Source: Pseudomonas sp. TCU-HL1 | GTDB lineage: Bacteria; Pseudomonadota; Gammaproteobacteria; Pseudomonadales; Pseudomonadaceae | Direction of reading: 5' to 3' | Assembly (NCBI RefSeq): GCF_001708505.1 | Contig: NZ_CP015992.1 | Location: 5,022,001 to 5,086,000, forward strand | DNA: 64,000 nucleotides | In this document: positions 26,153 through 34,602 of the stretch, piece after piece | Layout: every line of letters begins with the position of its first letter | Numbering within the stretch: position 1 is the stretch's first letter | Translations under genes and position numbers: made by a program | The notes under the pieces: model-generated | What the model saw: the letters and a program-made list of their open reading frames with translations, nothing else | Told to the model about the DNA's origin: nothing | Database searches by the model: none

Positions 26153-27604
26153 ATGCCCTTCCGCCGCACCAAAATCGTCGCCACCCTCGGCCCGGCCAGC
26201 AACTCCCCGGAGGTCCTGGAGCAACTGATCATTGCGGGCCTCAACGTCGCCCGCCTGAACTTCTCCCACGGCAGCCCCGAGGAACACAAGGCACGTGCCC
26301 GCCTGGTCCGCGAGCTGGCCGCCAAGCACGGCCGCTTCGTCGCCCTGCTCGGCGACCTGCAAGGGCCGAAGATCCGCATCGCCAAATTCGTCAGCAAGCG
26401 CATCGAGCTGAAAGAGGGCGACAGCTTCCGCTTCTCCGTCACCCACCCTCGCGATGCCGGCAACCAGGACGTGGTGGGCATCGACTACCCGGACCTGATC
26501 AAGGACTGCGGCGTAGGCGACGAATTGCTGCTGGACGACGGCCGCGTGGTCATGCGCGTCGAATCCACCAGCGCCGATGAACTGCAGTGCCGCGTGCTGA
26601 TCGGCGGCCCGCTGTCCGACCACAAGGGCATCAACCGCCGTGGCGGCGGCCTGACCGCTCCAGCCCTAACCGCCAAGGACAAGGCCGACATCAAGCTGGC
26701 TGCGGAAATGGAACTGGATTACCTGGCCGTGTCCTTCCCCCGCGACGCCGCCGACATGGAATTGGCCCGTCGTCTGCGCGATGAGGCCGGCGGCAAGGCC
26801 TGGCTGGTCGCCAAGATCGAACGCGCCGAAGCCGTGGCCGACGACGAGGCGCTGGACGGCCTGATCCGCGCCAGCGATGCCGTGATGGTGGCCCGTGGCG
26901 ACCTGGGCGTGGAAATCGGCGACGCCGAGCTGGTGGGTATCCAGAAGAAGATCATCCTGCACGCCCGCCGCTACAACAAAGCCGTGATCACCGCGACCCA
27001 GATGATGGAGTCCATGATCCACAGCCCGATGCCGACCCGCGCGGAAGTCTCCGACGTAGCCAACGCCGTGCTCGACTACACCGACGCCGTCATGCTTTCC
27101 GCCGAGAGCGCCGCCGGCGAATACCCGGTGGAAGCCGTGCAGGCCATGGCGCGTATCTGCCAGGGCGCCGAAAAACACCCGGACACTCGCCGCTCCCACC
27201 ACCGTATTGGCAATACCTTCGAGCGCTGCGATGAGAGCATCGCCCTGGCGTCCATGTACGCCGCCAACCACTTCCCCGGCATCAAGGCCATCATCTGCCT
27301 GACCGAAAGTGGCTACACCCCGTTGATCATGTCGCGCATCCGCTCTTCGGTGCCGATCTACGCCTACTCCCCCCACCGCGAAACCCAGGCCCGTGTGGCG
27401 CTGTTCCGTGGCGTCGAGACCATCCCCTTCGACGCTGCCGCACTGCCGCCGGAGAAGGTCAGCCAGATGGCCGTGGACGAACTGCTGCAACGCGGCGTCG
27501 TGACCAAGGGTGACTGGGTGATCCTGACCAAGGGTGACAGCTACACCACCCAGGGCGGCACCAACACCATGAAGATCCTCCACGTCGGCGACCTGCTGGT
27601 CTGA
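26153..27604 (+). CDS. pyk: Pyruvate kinase
   Basis: Converts phosphoenolpyruvate and ADP to pyruvate and ATP. The 483 residues are the full enzyme: RRTKIVATLGPASNSPEVLE at the N-terminus, LNFSHGSPEEH, the catalytic Lys segment WLVAKIERAEAV, ARGDLGVEIG (Mg2+ site), ATQMMESMIHSPMPTRAEVS (signature) and a C-terminal regulatory domain. A TGGAGT ribosome-binding site precedes the ATG. It resembles the PykA (type II) isozyme of Pseudomonas by length and context. It ends at a bidirectional terminator shared with the enoyl-CoA hydratase gene. Confidence 0.96.
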   Translation: MPFRRTKIVATLGPASNSPEVLEQLIIAGLNVARLNFSHGSPEEHKARARLVRELAAKHGRFVALLGDLQGPKIRIAKFVSKRIELKEGDSFRFSVTHPRDAGNQDVVGIDYPDLIKDCGVGDELLLDDGRVVMRVESTSADELQCRVLIGGPLSDHKGINRRGGGLTAPALTAKDKADIKLAAEMELDYLAVSFPRDAADMELARRLRDEAGGKAWLVAKIERAEAVADDEALDGLIRASDAVMVARGDLGVEIGDAELVGIQKKIILHARRYNKAVITATQMMESMIHSPMPTRAEVSDVANAVLDYTDAVMLSAESAAGEYPVEAVQAMARICQGAEKHPDTRRSHHRIGNTFERCDESIALASMYAANHFPGIKAIICLTESGYTPLIMSRIRSSVPIYAYSPHRETQARVALFRGVETIPFDAAALPPEKVSQMAVDELLQRGVVTKGDWVILTKGDSYTTQGGTNTMKILHVGDLLV

Positions 27605-27618
27605 CCCGATCTGGAACG

Positions 27619-27648
27619 AAAAAGCCGCCCCGAAGAGGCGGCTTTTTT
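27619..27648. terminator. Bidirectional Rho-independent terminator
   Basis: AAAAAGCCGCC / GGCGGCTTTTTT with loop CCGAAGA. It has T-runs on both strands, between the convergent pyk and enoyl-CoA hydratase genes. Confidence 0.88.
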
Positions 27649-27653
27649 GTTTC

Positions 27654-27745
27654 CTGGTAAGAGCGAAGCAGGCCGCAGGCCTGCCATTCATTTCTGCAGG
27701 GGCAGCTCCGCTGCCAATCTCGAATGAATTCGCTCCCACTGGAAA
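27654..27745. repeat. Composite REP-like region
   Basis: Two small hairpins, GCAGGCC / GGCCTGC and GGCAG / CTGCC, are followed by a half unit TCGAATGAATTCGCTCCCAC that matches one arm of the repeats at 7414 and 45553. Confidence 0.55.
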
Positions 27746-27764
27746 AACTGCAGGCGTTTACCCA

Positions 27765-28538
27765 TCACACAAACTTCGAGAAATCCGGCTTGCGCCGCTG
27801 GGTAAAGGCCGACAGCGCTTCTACCGCTTCCGGCGAGCGCAGGCGCTGGCTGAACAGTTCGCCTTCTTCGGCGATCACCCGACGCAGTTCTTCCCGCCCC
27901 GGCGCCTGCATCAGGCGCTTGCTCACTGCCAGGGCCGAGGGGGCCAGGTCGAGGAAGCGCAGTGCGGCTTCGCGGGCGCGGGCAAAGGTCACGGCGCCAT
28001 TCTCCAGGGCGGCGTTGGCAATACCCCAGCTGGCGGCCTGTTCCCCCGTGAAGCCCTCACCCAACAGCAGCAGTTCCGCCGCCTTCGCATGGCCGAGCAG
28101 GCGCGGCAGGATGAGGCTCGAGCCGAACTCCGGGCAGAGGCCGAGATTGACGAACGGCATCTTCAGCTTGGCTGCGCAGCTCACGTAGACCAGATCGCAA
28201 TGCAGCAGCAGGGTGGTGCCGATGCCCACCGCCGGGCCGCTCACGGCGGCCACGACCGGCTTGGGAAAATCGAACAGAGCACGCATGAACTGGAATACCG
28301 GGCTGTCCATGCCGCTCGGCGGCTCCTGAAGGAAGTCGACGATGTCGTTACCGCTGGTGAAGCACTCTTCGCTGCCCGTAATCAGCACGGCGCGGACCTC
28401 GCGATCCTCGCGCGCCGCATCCAGCACCTCGGCCATGCGGCTGTACATGGCGCGCGTCAGGGCGTTCATCTTGTCCGGGCGGTTCATGCGCAGCGTCAGC
28501 AGGCCTTGCTCGCGCTCGACCAGAATGTGCTCGCTCAT
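27765..28538 (-). CDS. Enoyl-CoA hydratase/isomerase family protein
   Basis: A 257-residue crotonase-fold protein. The oxyanion-hole segments are visible as RAVLITGSEECFTSGNDIVDF (about residues 48-68) and AVSGPAVGIGTTLLLHCDL (about 98-116). The second catalytic acid position reads NLGLCPEFGSSLIL. The precise reaction cannot be told. GAGGAT precedes the ATG. It follows the flavin reductase gene by 28 bases on the same strand, forming an apparent three-gene unit with the upstream diguanylate cyclase. Confidence 0.9.
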   Translation of the reverse strand: MSEHILVEREQGLLTLRMNRPDKMNALTRAMYSRMAEVLDAAREDREVRAVLITGSEECFTSGNDIVDFLQEPPSGMDSPVFQFMRALFDFPKPVVAAVSGPAVGIGTTLLLHCDLVYVSCAAKLKMPFVNLGLCPEFGSSLILPRLLGHAKAAELLLLGEGFTGEQAASWGIANAALENGAVTFARAREAALRFLDLAPSALAVSKRLMQAPGREELRRVIAEEGELFSQRLRSPEAVEALSAFTQRRKPDFSKFV

Positions 28539-28566
28539 GGGAAATCCTCAATGGGCAGGGGCCCGC

Positions 28567-29508
28567 TCACGTTTCGCGGGTCAGGAAAGTATCGGCCAGC
28601 AACTGGTTGCGGGGCAGGCCAGCCAGGTAAAGCCGGCGCGCGAATTCCTCGACGCTGGCAGGATGGCCGCAGAGTAAGGCGATGGTCTGCCGGGAAACAA
28701 GGCGGAATTGCGCCAAAACCTCCGGCAACTCGGCCGGTGTGATCAACTGGATGTCCACTCCGGAATGGGACGCTGCCAGCGCTGCCAAGGGCTCGGCCAG
28801 ATAGTGACCGCTGCGGTCATGAGCCAGGTGAATGACGCGGATCGATCCCTGGTGATGGTGCCTCAAAGCATCCCGCAACAGCCCCCAGAGTGGTGCCAGG
28901 CCGGTGCCCGAAGCGAGGAAGAGCAGCGGCCGGGTGTCCCAGGATGGGTCATAGTGCAACGCGCCAGCGTGCAATTCGCCCAGGCGCAAGGTGTCGCCAA
29001 CCACCAGGCGCCGGGCACGATCGCTGAACAGGCCGGGCTTGCGGCAGTCCACGTGGAATTCCAGGTAATCATCGGTGCCGGGCAGGCTGGCCAGGGAATA
29101 CGGCCGGGCGACGCCGTCTTCGGTCCACAGCAGCACATGCTGCCCGGCTGCGTAGCGCAGCGGCCGCGACGGGGCGAGCTGAAAGCGCAAGACATCGGGC
29201 GCGGGCCAGTCCAGGCCTACCACTTGCGCAGCCATACCATCACGCGAGGGGTCGAAGACCTCGACCACCAGGTCCTGCACCACCAGGCACTGGCACGACA
29301 GTCGCCAGCCCTCGGCACGCTGGAAGCGGTCCAGCGCCTCCGGCCTGGCGTCCGCCGGTTCACCGGACAGGCAACGCACCAGGCAGGCATGGCAACTGCC
29401 CGACCGGCAGCTGTAGGGCACCTTGCAGCCCCCGGCGTTCAACGCATCCAGCAGGTTGCTGGCAGGTGCCACGGTCCAGCGTTTACCAGCCACTTCGAGT
29501 TCAGGCAC
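28567..29508 (-). CDS. 2Fe-2S/FAD/NAD(P) oxidoreductase (ferredoxin reductase-like)
   Basis: A 313-residue electron-transfer flavoprotein of the phenol hydroxylase/CDP-6-deoxy-delta-3,4-glucoseen reductase type. Residues 1-90 are a plant-type 2Fe-2S ferredoxin (CKVPYSCRSGSCHACLV, plus the distal Cys in LSCQCLVV). An FAD-binding barrel follows (RPYSLASLPG), then an NAD domain (LLFLASGTGLAPLWGLL). I chose GTG at 29508, which follows GGGAGGGG and overlaps the diguanylate cyclase stop by eight bases. The in-frame extension to 29595 has no such signal. Its physiological partner is unknown. Confidence 0.88.
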   Translation of the reverse strand: MPELEVAGKRWTVAPASNLLDALNAGGCKVPYSCRSGSCHACLVRCLSGEPADARPEALDRFQRAEGWRLSCQCLVVQDLVVEVFDPSRDGMAAQVVGLDWPAPDVLRFQLAPSRPLRYAAGQHVLLWTEDGVARPYSLASLPGTDDYLEFHVDCRKPGLFSDRARRLVVGDTLRLGELHAGALHYDPSWDTRPLLFLASGTGLAPLWGLLRDALRHHHQGSIRVIHLAHDRSGHYLAEPLAALAASHSGVDIQLITPAELPEVLAQFRLVSRQTIALLCGHPASVEEFARRLYLAGLPRNQLLADTFLTRET

Positions 29509-30628
29509 CCTGCCCCTCCCAGGCGGCATCGCAACGGTTACGTCCGCCGCGCTTCGCTCGATAGAGTGCCTGATCCGCACGCTGCAACGCATCATCCAGA
29601 TCGTCCCCGGCGACCAGCAGGGTCATGCCGGCCGACAGGCTCAACCGTTCAACCCGCACGCCTACCGGTTCGGCCTGCTCGAAGGCCTGGCGCAGGCGCT
29701 CGCAACAGGCGGTGAGGCGATCGGCATCGCAATTGGGCAGCAGCAGGACGAATTCCTCGCCGCCGTAGCGCGCCAGCACATCGCCGTCACGCAGGCAGGC
29801 TCGCGCTACGGCCGCAAAGGTTTGCAGCACGCGATCACCCGCGGCGTGACCGTGGACGTCGTTGATCCGCTTGAAATGGTCGAGGTCGATCAGCGCCAGG
29901 CCGTGTTGGCGGCTGGATGTCAGGTTGTCCAGCTCACGACCGGCCAGGCGCAGGAAATGGCGGCGGTTGAACAGCCCGGTCAGCTCGTCGGTGGCCACCA
30001 GGTCCTCCAGCTGGCGCATCATCCCGCGCAGCGTGTCCTGGTGTGCCTGGAGCGCAAAGCGGCGTTGGCGCATCCGCTGACGCAGCGCCTGGACGTAACT
30101 GGCGAAGAGGCTCAGCCAGACCATCAGCACGAACAGCATGCAGACCTGCAGCAGCGCCAGCGCCGGGTCGGCCAGCTGCATATGGTAGGCCTCGAACAGG
30201 TTGAGGCCGGCGAAGGCGAAGAAACCAATCGCCGCACAGCGGGCGAATACCCGCGGCTTCAACTGGAATACGCCGAAAAGCATGATCAGCACATAGACCG
30301 CCAGCAGCGTGCCCCGCGCACTGTCCACCATGGACATCAGCCAAGTGTTCCAGACAAGGGCGAGCAGCACCTGGGTCTCGGTCAGGCTGGGATCGGAAAA
30401 GCGCAGGTTATGGCCACGGATGAACAGCCAGAACAGGGCGACTTGAGAGCAGGCGACAAGGCCGGTGGCGACCAGGGCGGTGGAGAGCGGCACCCGGAAC
30501 AGGCCACCCCACAGCGCGACCCAGCACAACACCAAGACCATCGCGTAGGTAGCCACGGCCATGCCGAAGCGCTTCAGCAGCAGACTTTGCAACGCTCTAT
30601 GGCTGACCCGCTGGCTGGATGGGCTCAT
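29501..30628 (-). CDS. Membrane diguanylate cyclase, SadC-like position
   Basis: A 375-residue inner-membrane c-di-GMP synthase. Residues 20-180 contain about six hydrophobic helices. Residues 208-375 are a GGDEF domain with active site GGEEF at 289-293, the substrate block DLDHFKRINDVHGHAAGD, and an I-site RDGD at 280-283. Position between the ferredoxin reductase and fumarase genes matches P. aeruginosa sadC (PA4332) from memory, but this protein looks about 100 residues shorter than I recall for SadC, so I leave the symbol empty. AAGGAG precedes the ATG at 30628. It is translationally coupled to the reductase gene. Confidence 0.92.
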   Translation of the reverse strand: MSPSSQRVSHRALQSLLLKRFGMAVATYAMVLVLCWVALWGGLFRVPLSTALVATGLVACSQVALFWLFIRGHNLRFSDPSLTETQVLLALVWNTWLMSMVDSARGTLLAVYVLIMLFGVFQLKPRVFARCAAIGFFAFAGLNLFEAYHMQLADPALALLQVCMLFVLMVWLSLFASYVQALRQRMRQRRFALQAHQDTLRGMMRQLEDLVATDELTGLFNRRHFLRLAGRELDNLTSSRQHGLALIDLDHFKRINDVHGHAAGDRVLQTFAAVARACLRDGDVLARYGGEEFVLLLPNCDADRLTACCERLRQAFEQAEPVGVRVERLSLSAGMTLLVAGDDLDDALQRADQALYRAKRGGRNRCDAAWEGQGA

Positions 30629-30758
30629 GGGCTCCTTCCCGTAATGGCACCATGCCTTCAATGTACGCCTGTGATCACAAATTTCCTAGCCTGTAGGATG
30701 TGTCCGACAACCGACCAAGGTCGACTACCGGCGACTGTGCCCGCTCGCCCCCACGCGC

Positions 30759-30764
30759 TATACT
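30759..30764 (+). promoter_or_regulatory. Candidate -10 box for fumarase gene
   Basis: TATACT lies 80 bases upstream of the fumarase ATG. No convincing -35 box is seen at the proper distance. Confidence 0.35.
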
Positions 30765-30843
30765 TCCGCGCCTTTTTAGCCTGCAAGCGCGCCGGGTCGT
30801 GGTCCGGCGCTTCCCTGATGTTCCCTCCAAGAGGAGCGCCCCC

Positions 30844-32367
30844 ATGACCGTGATCAAGCAAGATGATCTGATCCAGAGTGTCGCCGACGCCCTGCAATTC
30901 ATCTCCTACTACCACCCCGTGGACTTCATCCAGGCCATGCACGAGGCCTATCTGCGTGAAGAGTCGCCCGCCGCGCGCGATTCCATGGCGCAGATCCTGA
31001 TCAACTCGCGCATGTGCGCCACCGGCCACCGCCCGATCTGCCAGGACACCGGTATCGTCACCGTGTTCGTCCGCGTCGGCATGGACGTGCGCTGGGATGG
31101 CGCCACCATGAGCGTGGACGACATGATCAACGAGGGCGTACGTCGCGCCTACAACCTGCCGGAAAACATCCTGCGTGCTTCCATCCTGGCCGACCCGGCC
31201 GGTGCCCGCAAGAACACCAAGGACAACACCCCGGCGGTCATCCACTACTCCATCGTTCCCGGCAACACCGTGGAAGTGGACGTCGCGGCCAAGGGTGGCG
31301 GCTCCGAGAACAAGTCGAAGATGGCCATGCTCAACCCATCCGACTCCATCGTCGACTGGGTGCTGAAGACCGTTCCGACCATGGGCGCCGGCTGGTGCCC
31401 GCCGGGCATGCTCGGCATCGGCATTGGCGGTACCGCCGAGAAGGCCGCGGTGATGGCGAAGGAAGTCCTGATGGACCCGATCGACATCCACGAACTGAAG
31501 GCCCGTGGTCCGCAAAACAAGATCGAGGAAATGCGCCTCGAGCTGTTCGAGAAGGTCAACCAGCTGGGCATCGGCGCCCAGGGCCTGGGCGGCCTGACCA
31601 CCGTGCTCGACGTGAAGATCATGGACTACCCGACCCATGCCGCGTCCTTGCCGGTGTGCATGATCCCGAACTGCGCGGCCACCCGTCACGCCCACTTCGT
31701 GCTCGACGGCTCCGGCCCGGCCGAACTGGAAGCCCCGCCGCTGGACGCCTACCCGGAAATCGTCTGGGAAGCCGGCCCGTCCGCGCGCCGCGTCGACCTC
31801 GACACGATCACCCCGGAAGACGTGCAGAGCTGGAAGCCGGGCGAAACCCTGCTGCTCAACGGCAAGATGCTCACCGGCCGCGACGCCGCGCACAAACGCA
31901 TCGTCGACATGCTGAACAAGGGCGAAGAACTGCCGGTGGACCTGAAAGGCCGCTTCATCTACTACGTCGGCCCGGTCGATCCGGTCGGTAACGAAGTGGT
32001 CGGCCCGGCTGGCCCCACCACCGCCACCCGCATGGACAAGTTCACCCGCCAGATCCTCGAAAGCACCGGCCTGCTGGGCATGATCGGCAAGTCCGAGCGT
32101 GGCCCCATCGCCATCGAAGCGATCAAGGACAACAAGGCCGTCTACCTGATGGCCGTCGGCGGTGCCGCCTACCTGGTGGCCCAGGCGATCAAGAAGTCCA
32201 AGGTCCTGGCCTTCGCCGAACTCGGTATGGAAGCCATCTACGAGTTCGACGTGAAGGACATGCCGGTCACCGTCGCCGTCGACACCAACGGCGAGTCGGT
32301 ACACATCACCGGCCCGGCGATCTGGCAACAGAAGATCGCTGAAAACCTGGCGGTGGAAGTGAAGTAA
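30844..32367 (+). CDS. Class I fumarate hydratase (4Fe-4S)
   Basis: Iron-sulfur fumarase interconverting fumarate and malate in the TCA cycle. The 507 residues contain the cluster ligands and family blocks: RPICQDTGIVTVFVRVGMDV (first Cys, about residue 66), GAGWCPPGMLGIGIGGTAEK, LPVCMIPNCAATRHAHFVLDG, and the C-terminal beta domain YYVGPVDPVGNEVVGPAGPT. ATG 30844 follows AAGAGGAGC. This form is oxygen-sensitive, unlike FumC; FumC in Pseudomonas is encoded beside sodA. It stands alone and ends at the terminator at 32388-32414. Confidence 0.95.
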   Translation: MTVIKQDDLIQSVADALQFISYYHPVDFIQAMHEAYLREESPAARDSMAQILINSRMCATGHRPICQDTGIVTVFVRVGMDVRWDGATMSVDDMINEGVRRAYNLPENILRASILADPAGARKNTKDNTPAVIHYSIVPGNTVEVDVAAKGGGSENKSKMAMLNPSDSIVDWVLKTVPTMGAGWCPPGMLGIGIGGTAEKAAVMAKEVLMDPIDIHELKARGPQNKIEEMRLELFEKVNQLGIGAQGLGGLTTVLDVKIMDYPTHAASLPVCMIPNCAATRHAHFVLDGSGPAELEAPPLDAYPEIVWEAGPSARRVDLDTITPEDVQSWKPGETLLLNGKMLTGRDAAHKRIVDMLNKGEELPVDLKGRFIYYVGPVDPVGNEVVGPAGPTTATRMDKFTRQILESTGLLGMIGKSERGPIAIEAIKDNKAVYLMAVGGAAYLVAQAIKKSKVLAFAELGMEAIYEFDVKDMPVTVAVDTNGESVHITGPAIWQQKIAENLAVEVK

Positions 32368-32387
32368 GCCTTCAGCGTCCCACGAAG

Positions 32388-32414
32388 AAGCCCGGCCTCG
32401 CGCCGGGCTTTTTT
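32388..32414 (+). terminator. Rho-independent terminator after fumarase
   Basis: AAGCCCGGC / GCCGGGCTT with loop CTCGC followed by TTTT. Confidence 0.88.
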
Positions 32415-32425
32415 ATGCGCTCCCC

Positions 32426-32496
32426 GTAGGTTGGCGCCGAGCTTGCGAGGCCCAACGCCGCGATGTTGGGCTTCGCTCCGCTCTGCGCCAACCTAC
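32426..32496. repeat. GTAGGTTGGCGC-ended palindromic repeat
   Basis: Outer arms GTAGGTTGGCGC and GCGCCAACCTAC, and inner arms GGCCCAAC / GTTGGGCT. It is a clear REP-like palindrome. Its right end overlaps the nitrilase-family gene: the TAG stop on the minus strand is part of the CCTAC end. Confidence 0.8.
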
Positions 32497-33371
32497 AGGA
32501 GCCGTGCCTGGCCGAACTGCTCCGGCCAGTCGCGGCGAGTGAACACCTGCCCCTCATTGCGAACCCTGCGCACTTCCTCCAGGTCCAGGTCGCAGACCAG
32601 CCACCGGCTGGTTGCCGGGCAGAGTTCGGCGCTTTCGGCGATCACGCCGTCACTCGGCATGCCAAAGTCCGGCGGTACATAGAGACCAGCGCGTCCGATG
32701 TTTTCGTCCAGTGCTGGCGACCAGGGCGCCAGGCCGACGGTAGGCGACTGAAGAACGGCGATCTGGTTTTCCAGGGCGCGAGCCTGGGCGCCGATCCGCA
32801 CACGGTTGTAGCCGGCCTCGGTGTCGGTGCAGCTGGGGGCGAGAATCAGGTCTGCGCCCGCTTCGGCCAGGGTGCGGGCCAGCATCGGGAATTCGTTGTC
32901 GTAGCAGATGAGGATGCCCAGCCGCCCCAATGCCGTGTCGAACACCTTGAGCCCCTCCCCCGCCACGATGCCCCATTGCTCGCGCTCGAAGCGGGTCATG
33001 ATCAGCTTGTCCTGATGGCCCAGTTCACCGCCCGGCCCAAACAACCAGGCGCGATTGCGATACAGGCCGTCGGCATCGCGCACCGGCAGGCTGCCAGGCA
33101 GCAGGTAGACACCGAGCCTGGCCGCGATACCGGCGCAGAGCGCGCGCCAGTCCTGCAACAAAGGCTGGATGCCGGCGATGGACGCCTGCAGGTCGCCGCG
33201 CTCATCCGGCGGCAACTGGCCGGCGAGCGCCAGCCCGGCGTATTCCGGCAGCACCAGCAGCTTCGCGTCGGCCGCCGCGGCTTCGGCGCATAGGCGTTCA
33301 AGATGGGCGGCGTAATCGCCCCAGCTTTCGTGGAGTTCAATGGCGTACTGGCAGGCGGCGATCCTGATCAT
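32493..33371 (-). CDS. Carbon-nitrogen hydrolase (nitrilase superfamily)
   Basis: A 292-residue amidase/nitrilase-fold enzyme. The catalytic triad Glu-Lys-Cys is visible as VLPEYAG (about residue 43), QDKLIMTRFE and LICYDNEFP. The substrate is not predictable, though amides are more usual than nitriles in this branch. Its ATG lies in an ATGA overlap with the stop of the upstream GNAT gene. Oddly, its stop codon falls inside the palindromic repeat at 32426-32496. Confidence 0.92.
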   Translation of the reverse strand: MIRIAACQYAIELHESWGDYAAHLERLCAEAAAADAKLLVLPEYAGLALAGQLPPDERGDLQASIAGIQPLLQDWRALCAGIAARLGVYLLPGSLPVRDADGLYRNRAWLFGPGGELGHQDKLIMTRFEREQWGIVAGEGLKVFDTALGRLGILICYDNEFPMLARTLAEAGADLILAPSCTDTEAGYNRVRIGAQARALENQIAVLQSPTVGLAPWSPALDENIGRAGLYVPPDFGMPSDGVIAESAELCPATSRWLVCDLDLEEVRRVRNEGQVFTRRDWPEQFGQARLL

Positions 33372-33958
33372 GGGTTGAGCTCCTTGAGCCAGAAGGACAT
33401 GGGCTTGGCCGACTCGGTGTCCTCGTCCAGGTCGCGCCAGTGAAATTCCGTGCGCAGCTCCGGATGATGGTGGTAGCCACGCCTCCCCCAGAAGTCGTTC
33501 AGGGGCTGGTAGCCGGGCGGGCGGCGCGGATGCTCGACGGGCCGCTCCACCGCGCAGAAGGCGCAGAAGTCGAAGCGCCCCAGGCGCCGTGCGTAATCCT
33601 CACGCTCGGCGAAGAAACGCACGCCGAGCCCCGTGCCGCGATACTCCCCCAGCAGCACCGACTCGCCAAAATAGAAGATGCGCTCCGGGTCCCACCCCTG
33701 CTCACGGAACGGCCGCTGGAACGCTTCGGTTTCATCCGCCATCGGCAAACCTGTGGAAGCGCCTACGACGCGCTCACCGTCCAGAGCCAGGACGAACAGG
33801 CTTTCCGGCGACTCGGCGTAGGTGGAGAGATAACGTGCCTCGTACGCCAGTGTGCCGTCGTAGAGGTAGGGAAAGTCGCGAAACACCGTCAGGCGCAAAC
33901 GCGCGAGGTTGTCGATATGCGGCGCGATGGCGGCGCCCTGGAGCAGGCGGATGTGCAT
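33368..33958 (-). CDS. GNAT-family N-acetyltransferase
   Basis: A 196-residue acetyltransferase-fold protein. The acetyl-CoA-binding motif region is ESVLLGEYRGTGLGVRFFAE (about residues 101-120), preceded by LFVLALDGERVVGASTGLP. The C-terminal FWGRRGYHHHPEL fits the end of the fold. It is translationally coupled (ATGA) to the nitrilase-family gene, and fused GNAT-nitrilase proteins exist in other bacteria. That suggests one enzyme pair acting on the same unknown small molecule. The ATG at 33958 lacks a strong ribosome-binding site. Confidence 0.88.
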   Translation of the reverse strand: MHIRLLQGAAIAPHIDNLARLRLTVFRDFPYLYDGTLAYEARYLSTYAESPESLFVLALDGERVVGASTGLPMADETEAFQRPFREQGWDPERIFYFGESVLLGEYRGTGLGVRFFAEREDYARRLGRFDFCAFCAVERPVEHPRRPPGYQPLNDFWGRRGYHHHPELRTEFHWRDLDEDTESAKPMSFWLKELNP

Positions 33959-34071
33959 GGGAGCGGTCGTTCTGGCGATGTGGATGACGCCCCTGGCTAA
34001 GCCGGGTCTTGGCCAAGAACCTATCATGCCGGTCAGTGACCGACTGACTCCATTGCGACAGGAACCCAACC

Positions 34072-34470
34072 ATGACCGCTACCGAACTGGTGCACGCTTA
34101 TTACGACGCCTTCAACGCCGGGGACATGCCGGCCTTCCTCGCCCTGCTCAGCGAGGACGTGGTGCACGACATCAACCAGGGTGAACGCCAGCAGGGCAAG
34201 GTGGTTTTCGCGGCCTTCATGGACAAGATGAACCGCTGCTACAAGGAGCGCCTGTCGGACATCGTGGTCATGCAAAGCGCCGACGGCAGCCGCGCCGCCG
34301 CCGAGTTCGTAGTGCACGGCCAGTACCTGGCCGACGATGAAGGCCTGCCGCCGGCCACGGGGCGGACCTATGTGCTGCCGGCCGGGGCCTTCTTCCACAT
34401 TCACTGCGGCAAGATTGCCCGCGTGACCAACTACTACAACCTGAACGACTGGGTCGAACAGGTCTGCTAA
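34072..34470 (+). CDS. NTF2/SnoaL-like (ketosteroid isomerase-related) protein
   Basis: A 132-residue protein with the cone-shaped NTF2-like fold: MTATELVHAYYDAFNAGDMPAFLALLSEDVVHDI at the start, a central sheet FVVHGQYLADDEGLP, and FFHIHCGKIARVTNYYNLNDW at the end. The family includes isomerases, small hydrolases and scaffold proteins, and no catalytic set is diagnostic here. CAGGAAC precedes the ATG. It is divergent from the GNAT-nitrilase pair. Confidence 0.87.
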   Translation: MTATELVHAYYDAFNAGDMPAFLALLSEDVVHDINQGERQQGKVVFAAFMDKMNRCYKERLSDIVVMQSADGSRAAAEFVVHGQYLADDEGLPPATGRTYVLPAGAFFHIHCGKIARVTNYYNLNDWVEQVC

Positions 34471-34502
34471 TCGCAGCCTGCTGCGCGTCGGCGATACTGC
34501 GT

Positions 34503-34562
34503 CATAAACAGTCTCGGATTGCTCATTTACAGTCGTAAACTCCGCCTCCTCGACTGTTTATG
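34503..34562. repeat. 11-base inverted repeat between convergent genes
   Basis: CATAAACAGTC at 34503-34513 and its exact complement GACTGTTTATG at 34552-34562 enclose 38 bases. The distal part continues with CTTGTCTCGCTCTAGCTCGCG. This resembles a dispersed intergenic repeat of Pseudomonas. It may act as a transcription end for both flanking genes. Confidence 0.65.
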
Positions 34563-34602
34563 CCTTGTCTCGCTCTAGCTCGCGAGGCGGTGAAGATATC
34601 CG

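Noticed and set aside
30658..32328. 556-codon minus-strand frame opposite fumarase
   Set aside because: Antisense shadow; the fumarase on the other strand is intact and full length.
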